A stretch of 64,000 nucleotides of DNA from Pedobacter puniceum (GTDB lineage Bacteria > Bacteroidota > Bacteroidia > Sphingobacteriales > Sphingobacteriaceae), in assembly GCF_009674685.1 (NCBI RefSeq), contig NZ_WKJI01000001.1:930001-994000 (forward strand), in the 5' to 3' direction. Within the stretch, counting starts at the first letter, position 1, and every line of letters begins with the position of its first letter. This document shows positions 34,138 to 42,820 of the stretch, one piece after another. The translations under genes and the position numbers were made by a program. The notes below the pieces were generated by a model. The model had not been told where the DNA came from, searched no databases, and saw nothing but the letters and a program-made list of their open reading frames with translations.

Positions 34138-35793
34138 TTAATTAGTTATAGTGAAATTATTTTCACTTACCACAGTTTGACCATTAGTAACAACCGTAAT
34201 TTTCATTTGACCTAATTGCACACTAGTTGGCACTGTAACACGCAAACTTGTTGATGTACCGCTTAAGACAATAGCATTGGTAGAGCCAAATCTAACTGTA
34301 TTATTACCATAGAAACTATTAAATCCGGTGCCATTGATGGTGACGATTTGCCCAGGTACGCCACTAGTTGGACTAAATGACGTGATGCTATGTCCTCTAA
34401 CAGTAAAATCTCCTGGCGCAGTATAAGTTTGACTTCCTTGTACTAAAGAAATTTTAACATTACCAATAGCTACTCCTGAAGGTACAGTAACAACTAATTT
34501 GGTACTAGTTGCCTGTCTTGAATAGGATTGATGAGAACCAAAATTTACATAATAATAAGCACCTGATTGAAAATTACCTGTAAGTTCTATCTCTTCACCT
34601 GGGCTACCACTTGTTGGACTAAAGCTTGTGATAGAAGGCGTTAATAATCTAAATTTTTGTGGAGCTTCGACATCAAAAGGACCTATCCTTAATCTTACAC
34701 TATGCTCACCAGCTGTTAAATTATGAGGAACAGTTGCGCTAATATTTGAACCATTAGAATAAAAGCTCATGATAACATTGCCGATAGAATAAGCATTATA
34801 ATACTGCCCTAAATGGCTGCCAAATAAAGTGATATTTGTTCCTGGATAGCCACTAGTTGGTGAAATAGAAGTTATAACAGGTGCCGATGCTGTAAAATCA
34901 TCAGCTAAAGTTGTTAAAGTACCATTTAAAGTATAAGATACTTTAAACTGACTTTTAGTAATATTTGTAGGTACAGTTACTCTTATCTCTCTAGAATTAA
35001 CAAGGCTGTAGTCTACCGGAATATTATCTAAGTAAATCCTTAAACTGTTACTATAACTTTGATAGTTAAAATTCTCGCCTGTTATGGTGATTGTAGAACC
35101 TATTGGCCCAGATTTAGGAAAATAATTTGTTACAACAGGTAATAAGAAAAAAGTATAGTTTCCTATAGTTTGGTTAGCAATTAAAACTTGAAGATTTACC
35201 TGATTACTGTAAGAAGATGTATTATTAATATTAGCGGGTACTTCAACCGTAATTCTAGTAGCGCTTACGGTTAAAACTTTTGCACTCACATTGGCAAATC
35301 TTACAGCAACTTTTGTAATATCTGCTGTATTAAATTGACCGGTTATAGTAATCACATCGCCTGTTTTTCCTATTGATGGTGATACATTAGTTAAAGTATA
35401 AGCTGGTAAAGTGATATTGATAACATCGCCAAATACGGTACCTCTATTATCTTTTAAATAGGCTCTTGCATATAAGATTCTTTGAAATTGAATGTTATTT
35501 AGATAAATATCAGATTCTATGGAAAAATCCCCAACAACAGGTTTGTTTCCTAAAGATAAATTAATTCCGCTAATTTCACTAATAGAAGGATCGGAGCTAT
35601 ATCTAAAACCATACTCTATAATTTCATTTTTCCCAACGCTTTTGATGTTTCCTTTAAATGAAACTTTTCCTGATGGTAATAGACTTAGAGATACACTTTC
35701 TAATTGCGGAAATTTTATATCATCCTTCTTGCAGGCAGATAAGAATGCAGTTAATACTATAAAAACTACAAATATACTTTTGATGTTTTTCAT
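34138..35793 (-). CDS. IPT/TIG-repeat lipoprotein
   Basis: 551 aa. Lipoprotein signal peptide with lipobox FLSACKKD. About five Ig-like IPT/TIG repeats follow from residue ~130, each opening like ITSFSPTSGxPGxxxxxxG (e.g. ITSISPTSGYPGTNITLFG, ITSFSPTSGVPGQIVTING). Such proteins are usually surface lipoproteins that bind glycans. The gene is co-directional with and 9 bp from an outer-membrane barrel gene, so the two probably act together at the surface. The residues before the repeats (30-130) are unassigned. Confidence 0.85.
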   Translation of the reverse strand: MKNIKSIFVVFIVLTAFLSACKKDDIKFPQLESVSLSLLPSGKVSFKGNIKSVGKNEIIEYGFRYSSDPSISEISGINLSLGNKPVVGDFSIESDIYLNNIQFQRILYARAYLKDNRGTVFGDVINITLPAYTLTNVSPSIGKTGDVITITGQFNTADITKVAVRFANVSAKVLTVSATRITVEVPANINNTSSYSNQVNLQVLIANQTIGNYTFFLLPVVTNYFPKSGPIGSTITITGENFNYQSYSNSLRIYLDNIPVDYSLVNSREIRVTVPTNITKSQFKVSYTLNGTLTTLADDFTASAPVITSISPTSGYPGTNITLFGSHLGQYYNAYSIGNVIMSFYSNGSNISATVPHNLTAGEHSVRLRIGPFDVEAPQKFRLLTPSITSFSPTSGSPGEEIELTGNFQSGAYYYVNFGSHQSYSRQATSTKLVVTVPSGVAIGNVKISLVQGSQTYTAPGDFTVRGHSITSFSPTSGVPGQIVTINGTGFNSFYGNNTVRFGSTNAIVLSGTSTSLRVTVPTSVQLGQMKITVVTNGQTVVSENNFTITN

Positions 35794-35802
35794 GATGATG
35801 AT

Positions 35803-36546
35803 TTAGAAATTATAACCTAATCTTATTCCATTGAGTAAGCGGGTGCCCACATTAAAAGAAGTATATTCTGAGGAATAAAAGTTGACATTTGTAGAGCCAC
35901 TAGAGTTTATTTCTGGTGTCTTATAAGCTATATGAGCAAAACCATAACCCAGCTCATAACCAAAAAAGAAATTTTTAGAGATATAATAGTCAAACCCTGT
36001 AAATACATTTAACCCATACTGAAAGTAAGCTCTATTATTTAAACTATAAAATGTTTGTTGGTTATTAGAATTTACAATTATCCAAATATTTTTGGTGTTA
36101 AGCGTAAGTTGTTGATTATCAAAATCACTACTTGCAGAAAAGTTTTCTAAGGAAACGTCTACACCAAAATAAGGAGATAACCTTTTAGTACCTTTAAAAT
36201 GTTTTTCTAAACCAAAATTAACTGATGTTTTTGTGCTTTTCTTTTCATAATAATACCTAAAAGGGTTAGTGCCGTAAGGATTATTATTATCTTCTAAATC
36301 TTTAATAACATTAACATTAAGGCCTAGTCTTAAAGCAATTAAATCTGAGATAAAATACCTCACTTTAATTTGATTGAGCGAGTTGTTTAAATTAACCTGA
36401 CCATTAAATGGATTAACATTTAGCTCTGTTGAAAAAGTACCTTTGTTAGCTTTTAAATGCTCAGGCTTGTTTTTTGTTGAATCTGTTTTAGAAAAAACAG
36501 AAAATGAAATGGCACTACAAAGTGCTAGGGTAAAGAGTTTCCTCAT
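35803..36546 (-). CDS. outer-membrane beta-barrel protein
   Basis: 247 aa. Signal peptide (RKLFTLALCSAISFSVFS), then alternating aromatic/polar strands (VRYFISDLIALRLGLNVNV, SVNFGLEKHFKGTKRLSPYFGVDVSLENF, FFFGYELGYGFAHIAYK) and a C-terminal LLNGIRLGYNF ending in Phe, typical of outer-membrane barrels recognised by BamA. It precedes the IPT/TIG lipoprotein in one transcription unit. Function unknown. Confidence 0.8.
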   Translation of the reverse strand: MRKLFTLALCSAISFSVFSKTDSTKNKPEHLKANKGTFSTELNVNPFNGQVNLNNSLNQIKVRYFISDLIALRLGLNVNVIKDLEDNNNPYGTNPFRYYYEKKSTKTSVNFGLEKHFKGTKRLSPYFGVDVSLENFSASSDFDNQQLTLNTKNIWIIVNSNNQQTFYSLNNRAYFQYGLNVFTGFDYYISKNFFFGYELGYGFAHIAYKTPEINSSGSTNVNFYSSEYTSFNVGTRLLNGIRLGYNF

Positions 36547-36627
36547 AAATAGAAATTAAGATTATAAATTATGTGAATTAAATTAGGTAGTAAAAGTTTT
36601 TCGTTAGGGTAGGATGGGATCAAAAAG

Positions 36628-36658
36628 AAACCCCTATCATTTTTATAGATAGGGGTTT
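36628..36658 (-). terminator. intrinsic terminator after sucC
   Basis: Stem AAACCCCTATC / GATAGGGGTTT, 9-nt loop, directly after the sucC stop on the minus strand. Confidence 0.8.
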
Positions 36659-36668
36659 AAATAAATTC

Positions 36669-37859
36669 TTATGCTAATACTTCAGAAACTAAATCTGCTG
36701 CCTCTTTTAATAAGATAGCTGAGTATACTTTCAATCCTGATTCATCAATTAGTTTCTTAGCTTCTTCTGCGTTGGTACCTTGTAAACGTACAATAATTGG
36801 AACGCGAATATCACCAATTTCTTTATAGGCATCAATAACACCTTGTGCAACTCTATCACAACGTACAATACCACCAAAAATATTAATTAAGATAGCTTTT
36901 ACGTTAGGATCTTTTAAAATGATGTTAAAAGCTGCTTTAACAGTAGTAGCGTTAGCAGTACCACCAACATCTAAGAAGTTTGCAGGCTCGCCACCAGCAA
37001 TCTTAATAATATCCATAGTTGCCATAGCCAAACCAGCACCGTTAACCATACAACCTACGTTTCCATCTAATTTAACATAGTTAAGGTTAGATTCAGAAGC
37101 TTCAACCTCAGTTGGATCTTCTTCAGTAGTATCACGCATTGCTGCATAATCCGGATGACGGAATAAACCATTATCATCTAAGTTAACTTTAGCATCAACA
37201 GCCAAAATTTTATCATCAGATGTTTTTAAAACTGGGTTAATTTCAAACATTGAAGAATCTGTAGCTTCGTATGCTTTGTATAAAGCAGCGATGAATTTTG
37301 TCATCTCTTTAAAAGCATTTCCAGATAAACCTAAATTGAAAGCTATTTTTCTAGTTTGGAAACCTTGTAAACCAACTTTAGGATCTATTTCTTCTTTAAA
37401 TATTAAGTGAGGAGTGTGTTCTGCAACCTCCTCAATATCCATACCACCTTCTGTAGAGTACATGATGATGTTACGACCTTTAGAACGGTCTAACAATACA
37501 GAAACATAAAATTCTTTAGTTTCAGACTCTCCAGGGTAATAAACATCCTGGGCAATCAATACTTTATTAACTTTCTTTCCTTCTGCACCAGTTTGAGGAG
37601 TGATCAACTGCATTCCAATAATATCAGAAGCTTTTTGCTTAACCTCGTCTAAATTTTTAGCTAGTTTAACACCTCCGCCTTTACCACGTCCGCCTGCATG
37701 AATTTGTGCTTTTACCACAACCCAGTCAGAACCAAAATCTTCTTTTAACTTTTTGGCTGCTTCAACAGCTTGTTCAGGTGTATCTGCTACTATACCTTCT
37801 TGGATACGTACGCCAAAACTTTTAAGTATTTGTTTGCCTTGATATTCGTGAATGTTCAT
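36669..37859 (-). CDS. sucC: succinate-CoA ligase (ADP-forming) subunit beta
   Basis: 396 aa, the normal length. MNIHEYQGKQILKSFGV, the ATP-grasp region VKAQIHAGGRGKGGGVKLAK, EINPVLKTSDDKILAVDAKVNLDDN and GCMVNGAGLAMATMDIIKIAGGEPANFLDVGG are standard. It makes ATP from succinyl-CoA in the TCA cycle with SucD. sucD is not adjacent, which is common in the phylum. Leader of about 25-30 nt from the promoter below. Confidence 0.96.
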   Translation of the reverse strand: MNIHEYQGKQILKSFGVRIQEGIVADTPEQAVEAAKKLKEDFGSDWVVVKAQIHAGGRGKGGGVKLAKNLDEVKQKASDIIGMQLITPQTGAEGKKVNKVLIAQDVYYPGESETKEFYVSVLLDRSKGRNIIMYSTEGGMDIEEVAEHTPHLIFKEEIDPKVGLQGFQTRKIAFNLGLSGNAFKEMTKFIAALYKAYEATDSSMFEINPVLKTSDDKILAVDAKVNLDDNGLFRHPDYAAMRDTTEEDPTEVEASESNLNYVKLDGNVGCMVNGAGLAMATMDIIKIAGGEPANFLDVGGTANATTVKAAFNIILKDPNVKAILINIFGGIVRCDRVAQGVIDAYKEIGDIRVPIIVRLQGTNAEEAKKLIDESGLKVYSAILLKEAADLVSEVLA

Positions 37860-37890
37860 CTTGTAAAAATTTGCCGTGAAAATACAAATA

Positions 37891-37898
37891 CAAAGCTA
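37891..37898 (-). promoter_or_regulatory. -7 element TAGCTTTG for sucC
   Basis: On the minus strand TAGCTTTG lies 31 bp before the sucC ATG. The -33 position has TTT rather than TTG. Confidence 0.45.
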
Positions 37899-38075
37899 TA
37901 AATGAAATGAAAACAGAAAAATAATTGGATTATTATCCAACTTTTCTTCCTATTAATGCAAATTCTTTACATAGTATTTACTTTTCTTGTAGGTATTTCT
38001 ATAATATTTGGCATTTAGCATGTTACATTTTTTGATTTACCTATGCATCTGCTTAAAAAATTATAGTTTTGTAAT

Positions 38076-38729
38076 ATGCTGAAAGCGCAATCCATCAAAA
38101 GAAAATTTGGCGACTTATCTATCCTTAAAGGTGTTGATATAAGTGTTGCAAAAGGAGAAATTGTAAGTATAGTAGGGGCTTCCGGAGCAGGTAAAAGTAC
38201 CTTGTTACATATTATAGGTACTTTAGATAAAGCTGATGAAGGCACTGTAGAGATAGACGGAATAGTTGTAAACCAATTAAACGCTAAAGCATTAAGTAGT
38301 TTCAGAAATAAAAACATAGGTTTTATTTTTCAATTTCATCATCTATTACCAGAGTTTACGGCTTTAGAAAATATTTGTATCCCGGCTTTTATAGCTAAAA
38401 CTAGTAAAGCTGAAGCAGAGAAAAGAGCAATGGAGCTTTTAGCAATTTTAGGTTTAGCAAATAGGGCTAACCATAAACCTGCTGCACTTTCTGGTGGCGA
38501 GCAGCAAAGGGTAGCTGTTGCCAGAGCATTAATAAATAAGCCGGCTTTAATTCTGGCTGATGAACCTTCAGGTAATCTAGACTCGGCAAATGCTAAAGAA
38601 TTGCATCAACTTTTTTTTAGTTTGAGAGATCAATTTAACCATACTTTTATTATTGTAACCCATAACGATGAATTAGCCGAAATGTCTGATAGAAAAATCA
38701 CGATGAAAGACGGCTATATATTTTCTTGA
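38076..38729 (+). CDS. LolD/MacB-type ABC transporter ATPase
   Basis: 217 aa. Walker [23 protein letters not shown]-loop [17 protein letters not shown], signature [19 protein letters not shown], Walker [14 protein letters not shown]-loop VTHND. The [12 protein letters not shown] wording is that of LolD, which powers lipoprotein release, or its MacB/FtsE relatives. No matching permease lies in the window. A TAGTTTTG (38064-38071) sits just before the ATG. Its stop overlaps the next gene's start region. Confidence 0.88.
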   Translation: MLKAQSIKRKFGDLSILKGVDISVAKGEIVSIVGASGAGKSTLLHIIGTLDKADEGTVEIDGIVVNQLNAKALSSFRNKNIGFIFQFHHLLPEFTALENICIPAFIAKTSKAEAEKRAMELLAILGLANRANHKPAALSGGEQQRVAVARALINKPALILADEPSGNLDSANAKELHQLFFSLRDQFNHTFIIVTHNDELAEMSDRKITMKDGYIFS

Positions 38730-39475
38730 TTTTGAAAAAAGTACTCATTACCGCAGCGTCAAATGCTAATGCTTACCAATTGGCTTATCATTTACCTCAT
38801 CATGAAATTTTATTTGCTGATACCGAAGGTCAAAAAATCATCATCCCTGAGGGAAATAAATCTTCTTTTGCGCATGAGCTATTAAGCCTATGTCTTGATT
38901 TAGGTGTTGATCTTGTTTTTCCTTTAAAATTAAGCGAGCAAAAAGCTTTAGCAGAGGCTAAAGTATTGTTTGAAGAGTACGGAATAAGCTTAGCTTTACC
39001 AAATTTGATACAAGCTCAAAAAATTCATCAACTTAAACATCTTCATTCAGAATTAAGCATTCCATATGAAACAGTAGTAGATTTTGCCTCATTTTCTAAA
39101 GCTATCCTAGCTTTAGGATATCCAGAGAAAAAGATTGCTATCAGCCAATATGAAGGCATAGGAGATTTAATTATCATTAAAGATGATGTTAAAAATGATC
39201 TTTTTAATGGTTTAAAAATGATGACGTTTACTTTGGCTAGTAAAATTTTAAATCAAAATCCATTTACTAAAATAAATCTGTATCAGGTAGAGGGTAAGCT
39301 GCAAGTTGTGCGGTTTATTAAACTAGAGGAAGATTTTATTTATGTGAATGAGGTTACTAAAGAACTTAAAATAATAATCAAAGATCTGACAAAAGATATA
39401 TCACTTTTTGGTTTTTATGAATTAATAGCTTGCGAGGGTAAAATTCTGAGATTAAATTTAGTTGCTGCTGTATGA
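38726..39475 (+). CDS. ATP-grasp / carbamoyl-phosphate-synthase-like protein, apparently reduced
   Basis: 249 aa. The N-terminal half resembles a pre-ATP-grasp domain ([20 protein letters not shown]... [17 protein letters not shown]), and the lid region is recognisable ([14 protein letters not shown]). The C-terminal half, where ATP and metal ligands should be, reads as a weak remnant ([12 protein letters not shown]) with no clear Glu-x-Asn metal site. No ATG fits: TTG at 38726 or TTG at 38732 (LKKVLITAA) must start it, inside or just after the ATPase stop. It is coupled to the HAD gene by an ATGA overlap. I would guess a divergent ligase or a non-catalytic partner. Confidence 0.65.
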   Translation: MILKKVLITAASNANAYQLAYHLPHHEILFADTEGQKIIIPEGNKSSFAHELLSLCLDLGVDLVFPLKLSEQKALAEAKVLFEEYGISLALPNLIQAQKIHQLKHLHSELSIPYETVVDFASFSKAILALGYPEKKIAISQYEGIGDLIIIKDDVKNDLFNGLKMMTFTLASKILNQNPFTKINLYQVEGKLQVVRFIKLEEDFIYVNEVTKELKIIIKDLTKDISLFGFYELIACEGKILRLNLVAAV

Positions 39476-40080
39476 TAAGTTATAATGATTTAGATGCTGA
39501 TAAAAAGGCCTTTATTTTTGAATTGGATAATGTTTTAATCCCAGAAAAGGATTATGATTTACAGGTGTATTATTTGTTTGCCAACTTTATAGAGTATTTA
39601 GAAACTTTTCCGCCAGCACAAGATATGGTTGATTTTGCAAAGAAAAGATACGAGGTACATGGTAAAATCGGCATGTTTAAAGCTATTCAAGAAACTTTTG
39701 GCATTGCAGAGAAGTATGAAGAAAATTTAGCTTTACTTTTCACTAATGCTCGTTTACCCTTAAAGTTATTGTTATATAAAGAAGCTTTAGAATTGCTACA
39801 AGAAATCACTATTAACAGAAAAGAACTTTATATTTTAACATCAGGTAATCCTGCAACGCAGTTGAATAAGATTACCCAAACCGAGTGGAATGGTTTAGAA
39901 AAATATTTAAAAGTTTATTTTGTTGATGAATTTGAGTCAAAGCCTTCATACACAAGTTTTAATTTTTTATTAGAAGAAAACAAGTTGAAGAAAAGCGACG
40001 TTATTTATTTTGGTAAAAATTCTTTAGATGAGCAATTTGCTATGAATGCAGGCGTTGCTTATCAAGCTGTTTTACCTTAA
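39472..40080 (+). CDS. HAD-like protein with altered catalytic motifs
   Basis: 202 aa with HAD topology: motif I AFIFELDNVLIP, helical cap 30-95, motif II LYILTSGNP, and motif IV DVIYFGKNSLDEQFAMNAGVAYQAV. The nucleophile position reads Glu-Leu-Asp (17-19) in place of Asp-x-Asp, and the motif IV GD pair reads GK. Phosphatase activity by the normal route is unlikely. It is translated with the reduced ATP-grasp gene (ATGA) and may be a binding or regulatory subunit of it. Confidence 0.7.
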   Translation: MISYNDLDADKKAFIFELDNVLIPEKDYDLQVYYLFANFIEYLETFPPAQDMVDFAKKRYEVHGKIGMFKAIQETFGIAEKYEENLALLFTNARLPLKLLLYKEALELLQEITINRKELYILTSGNPATQLNKITQTEWNGLEKYLKVYFVDEFESKPSYTSFNFLLEENKLKKSDVIYFGKNSLDEQFAMNAGVAYQAVLP

Positions 40081-40106
40081 TTTTTTTATTTCATAAACCA
40101 ATAAAG

Positions 40107-40127
40107 AAAAAACCTATTTGGTTTTTT
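40107..40127 (+). terminator. weak intrinsic terminator
   Basis: AAAAAACC-TATTT-GGTTTTTT with a further T-run. The stem is mostly A-U, so termination may be partial. Confidence 0.4.
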
Positions 40128-40155
40128 TTCGTAAGTTTATGTAAATCTACATGAT

Positions 40156-41781
40156 ATGTTTAAAAGATTTTATACAATAGTATTATTGATAGCTTTAGGG
40201 CTTGCTTCTTGCAAGAAAGATAAGCCTGCACCAAATAATAATACAAATAATAACAACACGGGTAACGTTCCAACACCAACCACCAATAGGGCAGAGCTTA
40301 CTAAAGACTCTATTTTTTTGTATGCCAAGCAAGTTTATTTATGGAACGATGCTATTCCTGATTATAGCGTAGTTAAGCCCAGAGATATAAACTCATCAAG
40401 CAACCAATTAGATAATTTTAATGCTTTATTATTTAAAATAAGTCAATATAAAATTAATCCTTTATCAAATAAACCTTATGAATTTTATGATAGTAATAAC
40501 GATAACATATCTGATGAACCTAAATTTTCTTACATAGAAGATTTAGTTGCAAGTGGACAAATAGCTATCGTAAATCCAAAAAAATCATCTGTAAACTTGA
40601 ATGGAGAGGGAAATGACACAGGATTGAACTTGTCTTATTTCGGTAGTAATAATAGTTATATTATGGTAATCAGATATATTTCACCATCTTCTCCTGCAAG
40701 TTCAACCAGTCTTACGAGGGGCGATACAATTTTAACATTAAATGGTAGAGCCTTTGGTAGAGAGTTAAATTCAAATTTTGATAACGATATATTTTCTATT
40801 GTTAGCGCTTTAGAAAGTAATACTGTTACAATTACCGGAAAAAAAATAGGTACAAGAAGTTCTTTTTCTTATACTTTAAATAAGAATAAATACATTTCTT
40901 CTCCTGTTTTAAAAGATACTGTATTTACGGAAACTGGAGGTAAGAAAATTGGATATTTAGCTTATGCTCGTTTTTCTGATGAAACCAACTCTGTACCAGC
41001 ACTTAATGCAGTGTTTCAAAAATTTAGCTCAGCAGGTGTAACTGATTTAATAGTCGATTTGCGTTACAACGGAGGTGGCTTTGTTTCTACAGCAGAGCAT
41101 TTAGTAAATTTAATTATACCTTCTCAACACAATGGAAAAAAAATGTTTTCAGAATTTTTTAATGCCACAATGAGAGAAGGCAAAGCCATAATTCTTAAAA
41201 ACCAACAAAGAAGAGATCAAAGCGGTAACATAACAAGAGGAAATTATTTTGATGGTGTTGATTATAGTGTAGCAGGAAATACCACAAATATTGATAAGAA
41301 AAGTGGTTTAACTAATGTTAATAGAGTGGTATTTATTACAGGTCCAGGAACAGCATCATCTAGTGAATTGGTAATTAATTCTTTAAAGCCTTATTTAGGT
41401 GAAAATTTAAAAATAGTTGGAAGACAATCTTATGGTAAACCGGTTGGCTTTTTCCCTATCAGAATAGATAAGTATGATGTTTATTTTTCTATGTTTGAGA
41501 CACAAAACTCACTAGGACAAGGTGCTTATTATAATGGGTTTGTGCCAGACAGAGTAGTTCTTAATGATGATCACAGTAAGAATTTTGGTGATAAAGCTGA
41601 ACTTAATATAGCACAGGCAATCAACTTTATCAAATATGGCAGTTTTAGCTCTTCAAGTGTAGCAAGTACTAAAGGAACATCTGTAAGTAGCAGCTCTTTA
41701 AATAGCATGAAATCTTTAGATACAAAAGATGTCTTCTCGAGAGAATTTAAAGGGATGATTGATTATCCGGGCAGAAAATAG
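40156..41781 (+). CDS. S41-family (C-terminal processing type) peptidase, lipoprotein
   Basis: 541 aa. Lipoprotein signal with lipobox GLASCKKD and an Asn/Thr-rich linker (PAPNNNTNNNN). A PDZ-like domain lies around residues 150-240 (SPASSTSLTRGDTILTLNGRAF), followed by the tail-specific protease core: IGYLAYARF, VTDLIVDLRYNGGGFVSTAEHL, and FITGPGTASSSELVINSLKP with the catalytic Ser. It would cleave proteins in the periplasm or at the surface. A Ser-rich C-terminus (SSSSVASTKGTSVSSSSLNS) is unusual and probably disordered. Confidence 0.87.
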   Translation: MFKRFYTIVLLIALGLASCKKDKPAPNNNTNNNNTGNVPTPTTNRAELTKDSIFLYAKQVYLWNDAIPDYSVVKPRDINSSSNQLDNFNALLFKISQYKINPLSNKPYEFYDSNNDNISDEPKFSYIEDLVASGQIAIVNPKKSSVNLNGEGNDTGLNLSYFGSNNSYIMVIRYISPSSPASSTSLTRGDTILTLNGRAFGRELNSNFDNDIFSIVSALESNTVTITGKKIGTRSSFSYTLNKNKYISSPVLKDTVFTETGGKKIGYLAYARFSDETNSVPALNAVFQKFSSAGVTDLIVDLRYNGGGFVSTAEHLVNLIIPSQHNGKKMFSEFFNATMREGKAIILKNQQRRDQSGNITRGNYFDGVDYSVAGNTTNIDKKSGLTNVNRVVFITGPGTASSSELVINSLKPYLGENLKIVGRQSYGKPVGFFPIRIDKYDVYFSMFETQNSLGQGAYYNGFVPDRVVLNDDHSKNFGDKAELNIAQAINFIKYGSFSSSSVASTKGTSVSSSSLNSMKSLDTKDVFSREFKGMIDYPGRK

Positions 41782-41876
41782 TTAAGCTTTTCAAATATTT
41801 TTTTTACAAAAATTAGAACAAATAGTTACTATCTTGAGCGTTATAACAATAATTATAAACTCAAAAATTTTAAATT

Positions 41877-42143
41877 ATGGTAACCGGACTAATTGCAAAA
41901 GAAGACATCTTAAATTACAAAATTGTTCATGCGGTAGATCATCAAAGTGAAGAACTTTATGAAAAGTTGATGAATGCAGTGCGGTTAGGTAATACTTTTA
42001 AGGCAAAAGTAACTATTACTTTTATGACTGCCGATGGACCTAAAAAGGTAGAAACTACTGTTTGGAATGCCACTAAAGAGTATATAGAGTTAAAAGGGGG
42101 GATTTTAATAGCAACTAAAAGCTTGTTGAGTATAGAATATTAA
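41877..42143 (+). CDS. small conserved-looking protein, unknown function
   Basis: 88 aa. No signal peptide or membrane segment. The chain reads as alpha then beta (SEELYEKLMNAVRLGNTFKAKVTITFMTADGPKKVETTVWNATKEYIELKGGILIATKSLLSIEY) and would make a compact domain with a small beta-sheet. Family not recognised. It lies 95 bp after the S41 gene, with its own likely promoter region. Confidence 0.6.
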   Translation: MVTGLIAKEDILNYKIVHAVDHQSEELYEKLMNAVRLGNTFKAKVTITFMTADGPKKVETTVWNATKEYIELKGGILIATKSLLSIEY

Positions 42144-42165
42144 TAAACATTATTCAGACCATGAA

Positions 42166-42226
42166 TTTGTTAGGCTGTGCGAAGTCGAAACTTTTTTCAT
42201 TCTTTTACTAAGTTCAGGATGATTTT
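42166..42226. repeat. decayed copy of the GAGCGGAGTCGAA intergenic repeat
   Basis: TTAGGCTGTGCGAAGTCGAA resembles the complement of the right arm of the 14423-14547 element (TCAGGCTGAGCGGAGTCGAA). It is followed by AAGTTCAGGATGA, a usual partner sequence. Symmetry is mostly lost. Confidence 0.5.
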
Positions 42227-42246
42227 TCATATAAAATAACAGACAT

Positions 42247-42281
42247 AAAAAAAGCGAAATCTAATCAGATTTCGCTTTTTT
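42247..42281. terminator. bidirectional intrinsic terminator
   Basis: AAAAAAGCGAAATCT / AGATTTCGCTTTTTT with a 4-nt loop, between the convergent 88-aa gene and the SlyD-like gene. Confidence 0.85.
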
Positions 42282-42291
42282 ACTTTAATAC

Positions 42292-42786
42292 TTAGTGATG
42301 ATGACCACCTTCACCATGAACATGGCCATGGTCTATTTCTTCTTGTGTTGCAGGTCTTACATCTTGGATAGTACCGTTAAAATGTAATTCATGACCTGCC
42401 ATAGGATGGTTTAAATCAACCATAACAGCATCTTCAACAACAGATACTACTCTGCCTTGAAACTGATTACCATTATTATCCTGTAAAGGTAAAATTGTAC
42501 CAACTTCTGGTAAACCAGCTTGTGCAAACATTTCTTTAGGTAAATTAGCTATTGCAGCATCGTCATACTCTCCGTAAGCATCAGCAGCAGCTAAAGAAAA
42601 TGCATAATTATCGCCAACGGCTAGGCCGCTTAAATGTTCTTCAAATTTTGGTAACATCATACCCACACCGTATAAAAAAACTAATGGTCTTTCTGTAGTA
42701 GCGCTTTCTACGTGTTTTTTTTCTCCCTCTTCTGTAACGTATAAATCATAAGTTAATGATACTACGTGGTTGTTTTCAATTTTCAT
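42292..42786 (-). CDS. SlyD-type FKBP peptidyl-prolyl isomerase
   Basis: 164 aa. FKBP core split by an insert-in-flap domain (LVFLYGVGMMLPKFEEHLSGLAVGDNYAFSLAAADAYGEYDD), as in SlyD, then VDLNHPMAGHELHFNGTIQDVRPAT. The His-rich tail (HGHVHGEGGHHH) would bind Ni or other metals as in SlyD. Cytoplasmic folding helper and metal carrier by family knowledge. Confidence 0.92.
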   Translation of the reverse strand: MKIENNHVVSLTYDLYVTEEGEKKHVESATTERPLVFLYGVGMMLPKFEEHLSGLAVGDNYAFSLAAADAYGEYDDAAIANLPKEMFAQAGLPEVGTILPLQDNNGNQFQGRVVSVVEDAVMVDLNHPMAGHELHFNGTIQDVRPATQEEIDHGHVHGEGGHHH

Positions 42787-42820
42787 GCTGTTGTGTTTTT
42801 GAAATGGTTATCATCCATTT

